From NCBI RefSeq assembly GCF_003945595.2, contig NW_024104377.1, positions 868,001 through 932,000 on the forward strand: DNA of 64,000 bases, in the 5' to 3' direction. A program made the position numbers and the translations under genes. Below the pieces are notes generated by a model, which was not told the origin of the DNA, ran no database searches, and saw nothing but the letters and a program-made list of their open reading frames with translations. Positions 35,971-47,905 of the stretch are shown piece by piece; within the stretch, counting starts at the first letter, position 1; every line of letters starts with the position of its first letter. This DNA comes from Pipra filicauda. Lineage: Eukaryota; Chordata; Aves; Passeriformes; Pipridae.

Positions 35971-36317
35971 ACTGTTGCCTGTGTATTTTGGTGCTGAAAA
36001 AAATCTCCGGAGCAGTTAATTAGGGGTGAGATAAGAAAGGGTTTATTTGCCAAGGCATTAGATGGTATACGACGCACGCGCGGCCGTGCCTGAGAGGTTA
36101 CATTTTATAACACTGTCCATCCAATCCCAAATGTGTCCACCCTGTGGCCTTTACTCTGGACCGCCCCGGGCCCACCCCCTTAGAATTGGGTCTGGGGACT
36201 TTTTGGGACCACCTACTTCATCATCTTCAGCTTCATCAGAGCACAAAGGGTACATAGTTACCTAATTTTTGACCATATTCTGTGGTTTAGGCCCTGATAT
36301 GCTGTTTTGTCAACTGT
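35971..36317 (-). mobile_element. Probable compact LTR (337 bases) with ACTGT duplication
   Basis: The block 35976-36312 starts TGCCTGTG and ends TTTTGTCA on the + strand, flanked by ACTGT at 35971-35975 and 36313-36317. On the - strand it has the layout of a short retroviral LTR. It has a TATA-like TTATAAAA at about 36105 and an AATAAA at about 36048 in GGCAAATAAACCC, then about 70 bases to the end. A CpG-rich patch (36070-36085) falls where transcription would start. Compact size and order suggest a class II-like LTR. Terminal inverted repeats are weak, so the edges are less sure than the identity. Confidence 0.6.
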
Positions 36318-39300
36318 TTAGGCCTTTGCCTTGACAAAAGACTAAACACTCTGCTGTATTCAGAAGCAGGATTGATATGGAAAGCATAGAATGGGGTAAG
36401 AGGGTTAGGGAATATATAAACAAGGCTGCTGGAGAGAGGGAAAGGAACAAGGGATAAAGAAGGAAGGGGTTTCTGCTTTTTAAAACCTACCTATAAAACT
36501 TACAAGTCTTACAAATATTAGAAAAATAAAAAACCATTAGGGGCTTAAGGCATCAATACCTTGCTGCTATGGCTGATGAGCAGAAGTTCACAAACGCAGA
36601 GTGTGTCAGTATTATTGCCAGCTAGAGCCCCTCAGAAAACTAATGTCAGTCTCTATTCAACATATCTCATTGCAAACATTAAGGTGTAAATTATTAATCT
36701 CATGGCTGATGGAGAATAAATGGAATATTTCCTTCAATATATTTAATAGGAATTTCTCTTAGACTGAATTCAGTCATTTGGTCTACTGAAACAGCCAGCC
36801 CTCTCAAATTTGCATGAGGGTGACTTCAATAGTAAAAAGCATATCCTCAGCTTAAACAGAGCAAAGGTAAAAGGAAGCCTAGTACCTTTCCTCAGATAGT
36901 TGTATTTTTGCTTCACTGGCAAAGAAATGCCCCTACAGTACACAACAGCTGTCTGCTGTCGTTCAGAAGTAGATTCTTCCACATGTCCGTGTTGTATGCT
37001 ATGCTGTTCAACAGCATGGCTTGTCAGGATCTTGCTTTTGCAGACAGGACAACCAGAACATTAAGAGAAATTCCTTTGCTTCTTCTTTCTCTTTACTGTT
37101 ATACATCATGTTTTAAATAAAATTATCAGGTAGTTCTCAGATCAGACTTACCAAATGACAGGAAAACATGTAATTTTGATTTGATATTATTTTCTGTGTC
37201 TTTGTCCCGGTGCAAGTACAAGTGAATTAAACATGGCAGTGGGAAGGCAACAGCTTCCAACATGTGGGAGGAAATCTCACTCGCAGATGTTGTCTCAAGA
37301 CATAGAAATGTGTAATGTGGTTATTAAAGAATGCATATTCCTTTCTACAGTGGAAATTCCTTTCTCTGGTGCCAGACAGGGAGTTATGGCAGATCTAGAA
37401 GAAAATACTATGACCTATATCAGAGAGATAAACAGAAATATTTGTCTCTAAAAAGAGATTTAATTTGAAAAAGAACGTGTGTATACCCTGAGGTCTAGGA
37501 GTTGAAATAGCCTGAAAAGATGGGTTTGAAGAATGTAACTGTAAAAAGAGGCTAGAGCAAAGAACAGATGTATAGCAGATGCACCAGGCTGTACTGAAAG
37601 CAGGAAAAATAAATCGAAACTGAAGATTTTCTATGTGTTTGCACTGTAAGAACAAAACTTGCGAACAGTACTTGCAAGAGATGTTATTTTTGTTATTAAT
37701 GAAAAACAGTTGAAGGCTGACTTGAAACCAGATGAGAGAAAAGAAAGGAATTCTGCTGTGTAATTTTTTGGGGGGCTGAAAACAGAAGTCTGCAAGGTCC
37801 TCCCATTCCTAGATACTAAGCTTTTAGTAAACTTCATACAGAATATATACATTCCACTGTTAGCAGGAATTGCAATCATCTCTTAGAGCCCTCTTGCCCT
37901 TTGAAACCATAGGTCACCAAATGTTTCATGAAACTGAAAATGTTTCAAATGTTTCATGTTTGTGTAGTATTTCTTTGAAGTATAATCTTGCCTCAGAATT
38001 TTACTTCAGAAGACCGGTGTTCCTTTAAACAAGTTTTCCACCCAGTGTCTGACAGCAAACCAAAGCAAATCACTGGAAAAACAACATTGGAGAAGCCTCA
38101 TAAATTACAGCACAGATTTCAAATGAAAACCAAGGTCTGTGAACACCATAGACCTTTGAGGGCCTGAACTGGTGAGGTTGATTTTACCATGTAAAGGTAA
38201 TTCATAAGGCAAATATGCATTGAACTGTGCTAATATTTTTTTTCCATAGGAAACTGTAAATACGCAATCTAGAACCTCCTGACCATGCCCCTAGATTTAA
38301 GTAAGTGTATTGAACACAAGTTGTATATCTGGCATGGTATTGAATGACTTACTTCATACTGAAACACAGTAAAAAGTGAGGAACTAATAACAATTAGGTT
38401 CATCATCAGGATAGTATATGATTTGTTTTATTTGTCTTGAAGCCCCAGTCATGGTACAGGACTTCATTTTTCAAGGTGTAGCACACATACAGAACAAGAA
38501 TGTGGATTCTCCCACCAAAAAGCTTACAGTCAAACAGTAATGCAAGAGACTGGGTAAAGACACACAGGTGAATACAAAGGGATGTGAGGGATAACGGATA
38601 ACAATGCACATGGCTTATCTACAATGAAGAGTTTTGAAAGGAGAATTTTTAAGCAAGACTTGAGAAACACTTTATTCATGTTTATAGAGAATTCCTGGAA
38701 CTAACTCAAAATAGTTCCATAATGGACTGCCCGAGACAAAACCTAAGGTAAACTAAGAGAAATTAAGACACAGATTTTGATGGCTGGACTAGTGACAGGA
38801 CATGATGATGGGGCCAATGATGCAAGAAACTGAACTGTACCAAAGATCACAGAGATTTTTATTCAATGAAGACACAAACTGGATAATTATTCTTGTGGGA
38901 GTTTTGAGCTAAGCTTGTAAGTTGAGCAGAGGTGAGGATGAGGAAATGGGCAGTTAAGGTCATCCATCAACAAGGCAGTCACTGATGTGTGAGCATGAGG
39001 AGCCTTGAGAAGAGGAGTAAGACATTCAACAGAGAACAGTAAGTCAAAATTAGACAGTACTTGACAGAGTCCAGGTACCGGGTATCCAGGAGATAATAAG
39101 AGTAAGGTGAAATCAAGTGCTCTGAAAGTCAGAGTGAGTGGGAGTATTTGAAAATAAGAAGACTGGAAAGCAAAAGCTGTCACATCCTCACTCTGGTCTT
39201 TCTGCACCACTGATCTTATGAGAGGAAAAAAGCACCCAAGTCTTACCTAAGTTACTGCTTACATGAAACTCTTGTGAGCACCATATTGTATGTTCAGAAA

Positions 39301-39609
39301 AAGCAAAGTGATTGGCTGAGCAGAATTCATGGTTAAATTGCTCCTGCAAAACCAGCAACCCAAAAATTTTAACAGCATTTTAGAGGACTGCAACAGAATA
39401 TTTCTGGATCAAAGCAGCCTGCAATGCCTAAGGCTGTTATGACATATTCAGCCTCTGTATTGATCATGCATGATCCTGTTGATCTTGTAGCTTTGACAGC
39501 AAAACATGCAAACATATATAATAATGTTAACACTTAGTGTAGTAGGTTAATAGACAGCATACTGATCCAAAGCTGCAACAGGTGCTGATGACTGAAATAT
39601 TGAAATATT
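36318..39609. other. Intergenic sequence
   Basis: About 3.3 kb, AT-rich, no supported gene or recognisable repeat. A short purine-rich segment lies at 36360-36470. Confidence 0.6.
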
Positions 39610-40161
39610 GTGAGTATAGCAGCCCTATCTTGAGTACTCCATGCAGTTTTGGACACCACAGAAATATCTTATGAAAAAGATATTAAGCTGTTAGAGAGAG
39701 TCCAAAGGAGAACCACAAGGATGATGAAGGTCTGAAGGGGAAGCCTTATGAAGAGTGGCTGAGGTCACTTGGTTTGTTTACCTTGGAGAAGAGACTGAAA
39801 GAAAGGAGAGACCTCATTGCAGTCTATGACTTCCTCAAGAGGGGAAACAGAGGGGCAGGTACAGATCTCTTTGCTCTTGTGACCAGTGACAGGACTCAAG
39901 GAAATGGCATGATGCTGAGTCAGGGGAGGTTTAGATTAGATATCAGGAAAAGGTTTTTCACCCAGAGGGTGGTTGGGCACTGGAACAGGCTCCCCAGGGA
40001 AATGGTCACAGCACCAAGCCTGACAGAATTCAAGAAGTGTTTGGACAGTGCTCTCAGGCAAATGGTGTGACTCTTGGGGATGTCCTGTGCGGGGCTAAGA
40101 GTTGGACTCAGTGATCCTTGTGGGTACCTTCCAACTCAACATATTCTATGATTCTATGATT
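39610..40161 (+). mobile_element. CR1 LINE 3' end (about 550 bases)
   Basis: Contains the C-terminal CR1 reverse-transcriptase region. Translated pieces include KRLKERRDLIAVYDFLKRG, RFRLDIRKRFFTQRVVGHWN and LPREMVTAPS, familiar from CR1 ORF2. It continues into the 3' UTR and ends in two ATTCTATG units at 40143-40158. The frame 39774-40070 is still open, suggesting moderate age. Truncated at the 5' end. Confidence 0.95.
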
Positions 40162-40330
40162 AAAAAAGAAAAAGGTAGCACAAGCCTTCCAGAGTTCATG
40201 AAATGTTTGGGCAATACTCTCAAGGCACATGGTATGATTCTTGGGGCTGTCCTGTGCAGGACCAGGAGTTGGACTTTGATGGTTTCTGTGAGTCTCTTCC
40301 AACTCCAGATATTCTATGACTCTCTGATTA
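40162..40330 (+). mobile_element. Second CR1 3' end in tandem
   Basis: After an A-rich linker the sequence repeats the last part of a CR1: GAGTTCATGAAATGTTTGGG, a diverged GGGCTGTCCTGTGCAGG segment, TCCAACTC and ATTCTATGACTCTCTGATT. It has the same orientation as the copy directly upstream, but is shorter and differs in sequence. Confidence 0.88.
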
Positions 40331-43210
40331 ACTTACCAAGTTGTATGCTCTCCAGCTAATAAATTTAGAGGGTTTTTTTCTCTTTAAAATGCTATAGCTG
40401 AGCTTTTCAAGCTGGTGGTCTAATAAAGGCTGTCTCAGGTTCTCCTGAAACAAAATGACAGTTATATTAGCAAATAAGAATACTTGAGAATTGTATAACA
40501 ATTATATTTGGTGATCTTAAAACAAACAAAAAAAAACCCTGCTATGTTTCTCTATATTTGGCTTTAGACGGAGTTACAACACAGCTAAGTGCAAACTGTA
40601 TGTGGTACAATATCTCCTGACAAGTGCTTGCCCTCTCAAATGCCAAAGGCTTGGACAGAATGTGAGGTACCACATGGGATGAAAGTGAAATGATGATGGT
40701 TTCTGAAATCTTTTGTGGATGTCAAATACCTAAATAGAGGGGCTTGTTCTACTGAAGTGAATGACATGTACTGTACCTATAGCAATATAAGAGATGAAGT
40801 TTATAGCTGCTGTCATTTTACTCTTGCTTCTGTTGTGTTTCAGTCTGCTTGAAAGACATCTTTGAAATCAGAGCTTACACTGTTAAGATACCAATCCTAT
40901 GGCCTAAGAAACTTCCAGTGCATGCTGGGACTGGTCCCAAAGGCACTGATGGGAGAAATTAACAGGATGGTGTCATGGTTTAACTCCAAATACAGGACAT
41001 ATAGTCTAAGAGAAACAAAAGCCACATTATCTCATAGCGATGTATTTGAAGCAAGAGTTATCCTAGCACTTTGATTTGCTTAAATGTGTATGGAAACTAA
41101 CTTATCGTCATTTTAACAGCTTGACACAAAGAACTTGGGTCTACTTCTATTAATAATAATGTATCTTATTAAAATAAGCACAAATCTGGAAACTGCTGCA
41201 GTTAGAAAATATCTCTAGCTGAAAAAGTACATAAATAACCCTGATTATCATTTCAGTGAGTGCCGCCATGAGGAACAGCACTGGCCAGCACATGGAAAAT
41301 TATGTTTTGACTATGATAAGGTCAGAGAACGATAGTCAATATGCAATAACACACACCTGCTTTATTTGCACATATCTCCACTTATGAGAACATCATATAT
41401 AGGGTATGAACATCAGCAATGGCTAGTTACATTTGATTTAGGGAGAGAGATGATAACTGAGATGGAAAAGGTTATGAAGAGATAGAACTTATCTTAAAGC
41501 ACACTATAGGCTTTCTGTTGACTTCACCTCCATGACACCCACCATTAAAGGATGATCAGACTGGTAACATTACTTTCTGTAGATTGGACTGCTTGACAGA
41601 TAGTAGCCAGAGCCATTATGCTGATACTAGGAAAATTTTTCTCCTCTATCCTCTCCGCCCCTTCCTCCTTTGGCTTATCTTACATACAGATACTGAGACT
41701 GAGAAGGTACTATAACAATAATTTCTGGACTGTGCATATCTATTTTGGTATTTATGAAAGGTTTTTGAAAAGTTGCTGTATCTTCGTTGGTATCACACTT
41801 GGATGAAGGGTAACTTAGTTTTGAAGTTCCTCTAGGATTCTACAAGAAGAAGTTCTTATATTAGCATGTGTTTCTCCTCCACGTTTCTGAGATCATCTCT
41901 GTGCTTTCATGTCAAAATAAAGCATAAAGGAAAACTGCAGAAGATAGAAAGCCGAGATCTATCCTTAGCCATTCACCTTGAATTCTGTGAATAATAAATT
42001 TGGATTGAGTGGTAAATGAAGATTAGTTTAGTTGCCAATGCATAAAATAATCAGACTGTAAGTTTTCAAATTCTGCTGCAGATGTACTATAAGTGATTAA
42101 TGTAACTCTACCTCATTTTAAAGTCATAGCACAGATCAAGCAAAAAGACTTATTGTATTACTATCACAGGTGGTAGTTGCATCACTCACAGCTTTGGCTG
42201 AGAGGTCAATGGGCATTTAAGTCCAAAGTATGCATTAGGTAAAGCAGAGTGAGTAATGTTTGGGATGAGCATAAGGCATGATTGTTATTAATCTCTTCAT
42301 ATGTACAGAGACTGAGCAATGTTCATTTGCTCCAATTTGGCAGTTGCAGCTGCTGGAAATATTTGTATGTGCTCTGTGGAAAAAACTCTAACAGATTGTG
42401 GTTATAAAACATAAATTGTTCAAACCAGGCAAATGTAACTTCAACTTATTTCCATGGGACTAATAATTCACACAAGCCTATAATTTATTGCAAGTTATGT
42501 TTCCTGTATTTCCTGCAATTTGTACAGTACTGAAGCACATGACCTGATTAAAGCCTACATGCAGTTGACATCGTGTATCAGTTTAAAAAACACACACATA
42601 TACTGGGGACTCAAACAGATGAAAGAACCTCAATCAAAGAAGCTGGTAAGACTAGCCTGTTTTGGCAGAAATGTTGACAATCCTGTGGCTGAACAACCAA
42701 CGCTGTTCTCAGACCAAGTCCAACTGTACAACATCATCAGACTAGGGACAGTGGCACACTACAGCCAGTTATCATTCTAGTGTGCAGTAGCTACATCCCA
42801 TGGGTCTATTCCAATCTTCCCCTTTCATGCAAGCTCTTCAGATTTGGAAAATCTGTATGTTTTCTACCTCAGCCAGAAGCACTCATCATGCTATAATTTC
42901 TTGCTGCAGCAGGCCAAAAGCAAATTGAACAGTTTGCCATACCTGTTGCCCTAAGCCTTTTTTATGCTGTAGTCATTACATTTCTCATTTTTTTAACTGT
43001 GTTTACTGGTGTTCATAAGGACATATGTTGTCCCTGGAGATTTTGTACGTTAGTTAAATGCATCTAAGCCATCATCTCAGAAGTCAAAGTCAGATTATTT
43101 TGCCATAGGTAAAACATTACCACCTACAGTGTATTGGGTTATTTTCAAGCTTCTGCAATGGTAGTTAAGCCAACCTATAGCTATTAAAGGCCCTGAAACA
43201 CCACTGAAGA
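40331..43210. other. Intergenic sequence
   Basis: About 2.9 kb without a supported gene. Small open frames (40862-41074, 41618-41806, 42520-42780) have no recognised domain. Confidence 0.6.
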
Positions 43211-43888
43211 GTGCTGTGTTTAAAGTCAATAGTCAACAGAAACATAGGCAGATCTGAGCTTCAGAAGGCAATATTATTAGGTTTTTTGACATTGGACTTC
43301 ATGTTTACTCTTTTATATGGATCCGAATCATGGGTCATCTACCGCCACCACCTTCAACTCCTAGAACGCTTCCATCAACGCCGACTCCATACAATCCTAA
43401 ACATCCACTGGTCAGATTATGTGACCAATACATCTGTTCTAGAACAGGCAGCAGTCACAAGTACTGAGGCCATGTTGCTGAGAACACAGCTGCGTTGGGC
43501 AGGGCACGTCTCAAAGATAAAGGACCACCACCTCCCTGAGATCTTGCTTTATGGTGAACTTGCCACAGGCTGCCACAAGAGAGGAGCCCCGAAGAGAAGA
43601 TACAAGGACTCCCTGAAACAACATCTCAGCCTTGGCCATATTGATCAACATAATTGGTCTACTCTGGCCTCCAATTGGGAGGCCTGGAGACACACCACCT
43701 ATAACGCTGCTGCTTCCTTTGAGAACGCACACAGGATCACTCTTGAGGAGAAAAGACAACGCAGAAAGAACCGTGTCTTGCAGAACATACCACCTAAGGA
43801 GTCCTTCTGCTGTGCCTTTTGCAACCGGACTTGTTTAACTCATATTGGTCTTTTTAGCCATCAGCGTGCTTGTTACAAATGTGGGTAG
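43211..43888 (+). pseudogene. LINE ORF2 C-terminal remnant with zinc-finger-like tail
   Basis: A 225-codon frame without a stop encodes the part of a non-LTR retrotransposon protein just downstream of the reverse-transcriptase core. Visible motifs are LLYGSESWVIYRHHLQLLER, FHQRRLHTILNIHWSDYVTN and LLRTQLRWAGHVSKIKDHHL. A basic segment (EEKRQRRKNRV) follows, then a terminal C-x2-C-x12-H finger-like motif from CAFCNRTC to SHQRAC. The catalytic core and endonuclease are missing, so it is a 5'-truncated copy. The family looks like the RTE/CR1-Daphne-like endonuclease-reverse-transcriptase group rather than ordinary avian CR1, but I cannot settle the clade. Similarity continues past the stop, and an A-rich tail follows at 43999-44095. 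A real gene is unlikely, since there is no promoter or partner exon. Confidence 0.8.
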
Positions 43889-43998
43889 AGCCCTTCCCAA
43901 ATCTTCGTTCGTGAAGCCTAGCCATGATGATCATAGGCAACTAGGTGAGAAAAAGGAATTGGTGGAATATGCTCTGGATCTAGATCTGATAAGACCAG

Positions 43999-44095
43999 GT
44001 TTTAAAACAAAACAAAACAAAAAAGCCAACAACAAGGAAAAAAACCCAAACACAATGAAAACCAACCAAACACAACAACAAAAAAACCCCTCCAA
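43999..44095 (+). repeat. A-rich tail after LINE remnant
   Basis: Imperfect A/C-rich sequence of short AAAAC- and CAACAA-like units, probably the degraded 3' tail of the LINE insertion or a microsatellite grown from it. Confidence 0.6.
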
Positions 44096-44934
44096 AACCT
44101 GATTGCTTTGCTTGGAATATTCTATTCTCGTAATTCCTTGAGTGAGTTGGTACAAATGATGCAGTCATATAAAAGCAAAATAAATAGGTCTCTACAAAGG
44201 CAGGACAACTTAAACTGTTGCATAATGTCATCCCTTGAAATGGCTTGTGGATACCTATCATATCTGCCACTATGGTCCATACTGACAGTAGAGGAAAGTA
44301 TTTTCTTTGCCACTACATGTTATTTGCTCGTAGTTGATGGTTTGGTTTTTTGTGGTTTTTTTTTTTTTTTCAGTTCAGCAAATACTGAGGACCGTTAGAA
44401 GCCTCTGGAAGCCAAGAAACAACTAAAGGGGGAGCAGGGGAGAAAAGGGAAGAGCTGCTTTTGTTACCTTGTTACCTTAAGTTAATATTTCCTGCACATC
44501 ATCACTTTGATATATTTGGATCTCTTAGCAATTTATAAAACTGTAGCAAAGCAATTTGTTGAAGACTGCACAACAGAAAACATATTGATTATGGTTAAAA
44601 ACTATTATCCTTAACAGACACCCCTTTTCTTTCTGGATATGTTTTTGAATTCAAAGTCAGAATTATTAACTTGGATGTACTCAGGAGATTATTCAAAGGG
44701 AAATGGCTAGTATATACAAAGTAAGTGATTGCCAACTATTTTCCATTAGCTATCCTAGCTACAGTTTTCACTTAATATGACACTAATTTCTGATTTTATG
44801 TAAAGCTTTTTTCTGAGATGAGGAAAATCATTCTTATCTACCATATAAATACTTGCATGTCAGTAAAGGTTTCACTCTACCCACCAAATCCCATAACTAA
44901 TAGTTAACATCTCTTCATGTTGAAATATTGTGAG
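44096..44934. other. Intergenic sequence
   Basis: About 840 bases with a poly-T run (44356-44370) and no recognised feature. Confidence 0.6.
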
Positions 44935-45421
44935 GCCCAAGAATGATAACAGGAAGGGGGTTTTATCAATGTGGAAGATAATGTAGTTGGTGCTAATGCT
45001 TCTTCTGGGTTAATTTTTGCAGTAGCCAGGACGAGGCATAGCTAGGACCCAGAGGTTATTCTATATTACCTCACATCATTTTTCAGGAACCAGGAAAGGG
45101 GTGTCCTGAGGTCAGGGAAGTGTGGTGGTAGTTTGCATATTACCTGGCTCTGCGTGGGGAGCAATCATGTGAATCATTCACCTCTTTCTTGTAGATTATT
45201 ATTAGGATTGCTGCTATTACTGTTTATTTTCTTATTTCATTGCTGTTTCCAGTAAATTGTTCTTATCTCAACCTGTGATCTTCACCTTTTGTGCCTCCAA
45301 TTCTCCTCTCCAGCTCTCAGCAGGGGGGAAGGGGAGGGGGAGAGGGGAGTGAGTGAGTGGTGTACGGTTTGGAGTATTTCAGTGGGAACACTAAACTGAG
45401 GAATAAGTTTCCAAAACCACA
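44935..45421 (+). mobile_element. Eroded LTR, ERVL-type (edges uncertain)
   Basis: The middle carries a block typical of the 3' part of avian ERVL-like LTRs. It has a T/A-rich run with TTATTTTCTTATTTCATTGC, then TTCTTATCTCAACCTGTGAT, a pyrimidine stretch ending TCTCCTCTCC, and a G-rich GTGAGTGAGTGG segment. It ends with AAAACCACA near 45421. I could not find a matching target-site duplication. It may start at the TGTGGTGG near 45120 or further left. Confidence 0.55.
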
Positions 45422-47344
45422 ATAATTTACTCTTTTAATTTAATGTAAGAACCTAATGGTCTAACTATTTTATTTCTCTTTAGGAAAGCAAAGAAATATA
45501 AACTTGCATTACTTGTGTGGTCCTACACTACTGAAGTAAGCTCCAAATTTTTGACATGATAGAGACTTAATAATAAAGAGTTTTGGGAATTCTTGGGGTT
45601 TGTAAACTTTAATAGAGGGATAGAGCCAAAATCACCAAGCAATTACCGCATTGTTTCTTTTGGGCAAGACAAGTAGCCACATGATATAGAGAGGAAGCTT
45701 ATACTAATAATGAACATGGAAGGAGAACCAGACTAGTTCACAGGGGATTGTTTCCATTTTAAATAGTAAACCTAGTAGAATTCAGCAAAATCATTGCCTT
45801 TATTCCAGAAACATTGTTCACACTGAGTAGCACAGGAAGATACAAGAATCAATACATTTAAGTAATTAATTAAATACTGCTTTTGCAAAATCCAGGCCTA
45901 AGAAAGCAGACGAGGCAGTAACAATACTTACATTGATTCTAATACAGGATTTTAATTTTTCCAAACTCTCATCAAACTAAATGGAGAGATAGTTGTTTTT
46001 TTCATCTTGTAAGAAATGAGACTGATAATTTACATTGAGAGCTTTGCATTTGTCAGAATAAAACTCCACTACATCTGAAGAGACCTAGGATATGTTCAAT
46101 TCTATCCTTAACATAACTTGACACTGTCTCCCATGGAAATCAATGGGAGCCATTCCAGGTACATTAGTGGATGTTAGATGTGATCTCTGAACACCATGAC
46201 ATTTGGAAAGGGCATGAAAAATAGAGGAGCACACATAAAAAAAATCAAAATGTTGTTTTACATTTTTCTTTTGTACTCTAGAATACAACTGTTTAATGTT
46301 GTTGAGACTGGTAAGAGACAAAGGCAGGCAACATTATAAATTAAACTCCCTTTGCCCTCTCCCTTAAAAATGCACTTACACCACTTCTTTATTTTAATTT
46401 GGTAATTTTATTTCCTGAATTCTTTGTTATGTACAGAGCCATAGAGAGGGATATTTTTAATGAGTTTAAAAGATAATTTCATAGCTCCAGGCATTTTTCT
46501 GTATTGAAATTTGATATTTTTTTCTCAATATGAAGTGATATGTTCAAAAATTAATGTTAGTCAATAAGTCAGTTTTATTTATACATTGCATTATAAATTA
46601 TGGGTTCACATCTAATTCCCTAAAGCATGGCAATATTCCTACTGACTGTAAAGATGATGAGCTCAAGCAAACTGCTGGGCAGCAACTTTTTTAGCTTCAT
46701 TCCTTTTCCTAACAGGCATATGTCTCATGATGTTTGTATTCATCTCAGGTAACAAACATAAATATGAGAAAGAAAATCCTCCGTGCAAAAATCCATTGTA
46801 TTCTGCAACTGGGGAGTGACCAATGTTCTGTATCTGCATTTATGAACAGAATATTTGTTCTTAATATGCAGGATCGTGCCCTCTCCATAACTGAGGAGCT
46901 GCCTTTCAGAATAGTCAGTTTGATGGCCTAATGGAGTATCCTCTCTCCTTGAAGATAACATATGTTCATTAACTTGACACTGATACAAAGTGGTTTTCAT
47001 TCTACCAGTCCTTTATACAACTACTTGTTCATTACTTGTTACCCTTAGTGAGGGTCATCTCTCACTAAGGGCTAAACCACATAAAAGAGGTAGAAGTTGC
47101 TTCCATAAAGCAAACACTAGAATAGTCTGATTTACAAAAATTTAGGATAATAGCTTTGGTAATAGTCCAGCTTGAAAGAAAAATCTGAGCTACTGAGCAG
47201 TTAAGACTGCATCATAATGCAAATACACAGAGGATCATAATGAAGATTACTAAAGTAACCTCAATTCTTCCTTCTTTACCCTTGCAGTGCTTAACTTCAA
47301 AGCACTACTTTTCTTTTAATGTGGGCCTCTGGCAGTTGGAGTAT
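45422..47344. other. Intergenic sequence
   Basis: About 1.9 kb, AT-rich, no supported gene. A small palindrome CTCCCATGGAAATCAATGGG at about 46121 may be the core of another old MITE. Confidence 0.55.
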
Positions 47345-47905
47345 TTCATAGACTGGCAAGCCAGAGAGAGAACTATAACCATCCAATTTAACCTCCTATG
47401 TAAAACAGGACACAATGTCACTTGCTGTTGTTACTTTGAGCCAGTTAACTAGCGTGTGACTAAGCATAACTTTCAAAGGCATTAATTTTTTCACTTGAGG
47501 ATTTCGAGAGATGGAAAATCCATTAGTTTTCTTGCTGGTTTGTTCCAACAGTTAATCAGTCCCTCTGTTTAAGAAATTGTATGCCTCTGCTTATCTGGAT
47601 GGTTTCATGGTCTCAGCTTCCAACTATGAGCAATTCAGGTCTTTTGTCTTTGGACTAAAGATCCCTTTATTCACTCACTATTTTCTCTGCATAGTTAAGT
47701 CACTTATTAGTCACTATAAACAAATTATCCTAATGCAGACTTGTCAAGGAAGCTAAATAACTTGCAGTTCTAAAGTCTCTCACTCTAAAACACTTTCTGT
47801 AGCCCTCCAAATAATTTTGAGGCTCTCTTCTGTTTCTTCTTTCTTTTCTTTTGCATCTTCTTCAGAATATGGGAACCAGAATTGTGCTGTATTTCAACAG
47901 GAAAT
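47345..47905 (-). mobile_element. Ancient CR1/L3-like LINE fragment, antisense
   Basis: On the + strand a series of landmarks of an old amniote CR1-like 3' region appears in reverse. These are CACTTGAGGATTTCGAGAGA followed by GGAAAATCCATTAG, then GTTTGTTCCAACAGTTAATC, then AGTCTCTCACTCTAAAACAC and GTAGCCCTCC. The order and spacing match consensus sequence I remember from reptile genomes. It is heavily mutated, so much older than the CR1 copies at 39610 and 20001. Confidence 0.75.

Noticed and set aside
40971..40985. TGTCATGGTTTAAC, resembling the start of avian ERVL LTRs
   Set aside because: Only about 14 bases match and no LTR body, CA end or target-site duplication follows, so chance similarity or a tiny remnant cannot be told apart.
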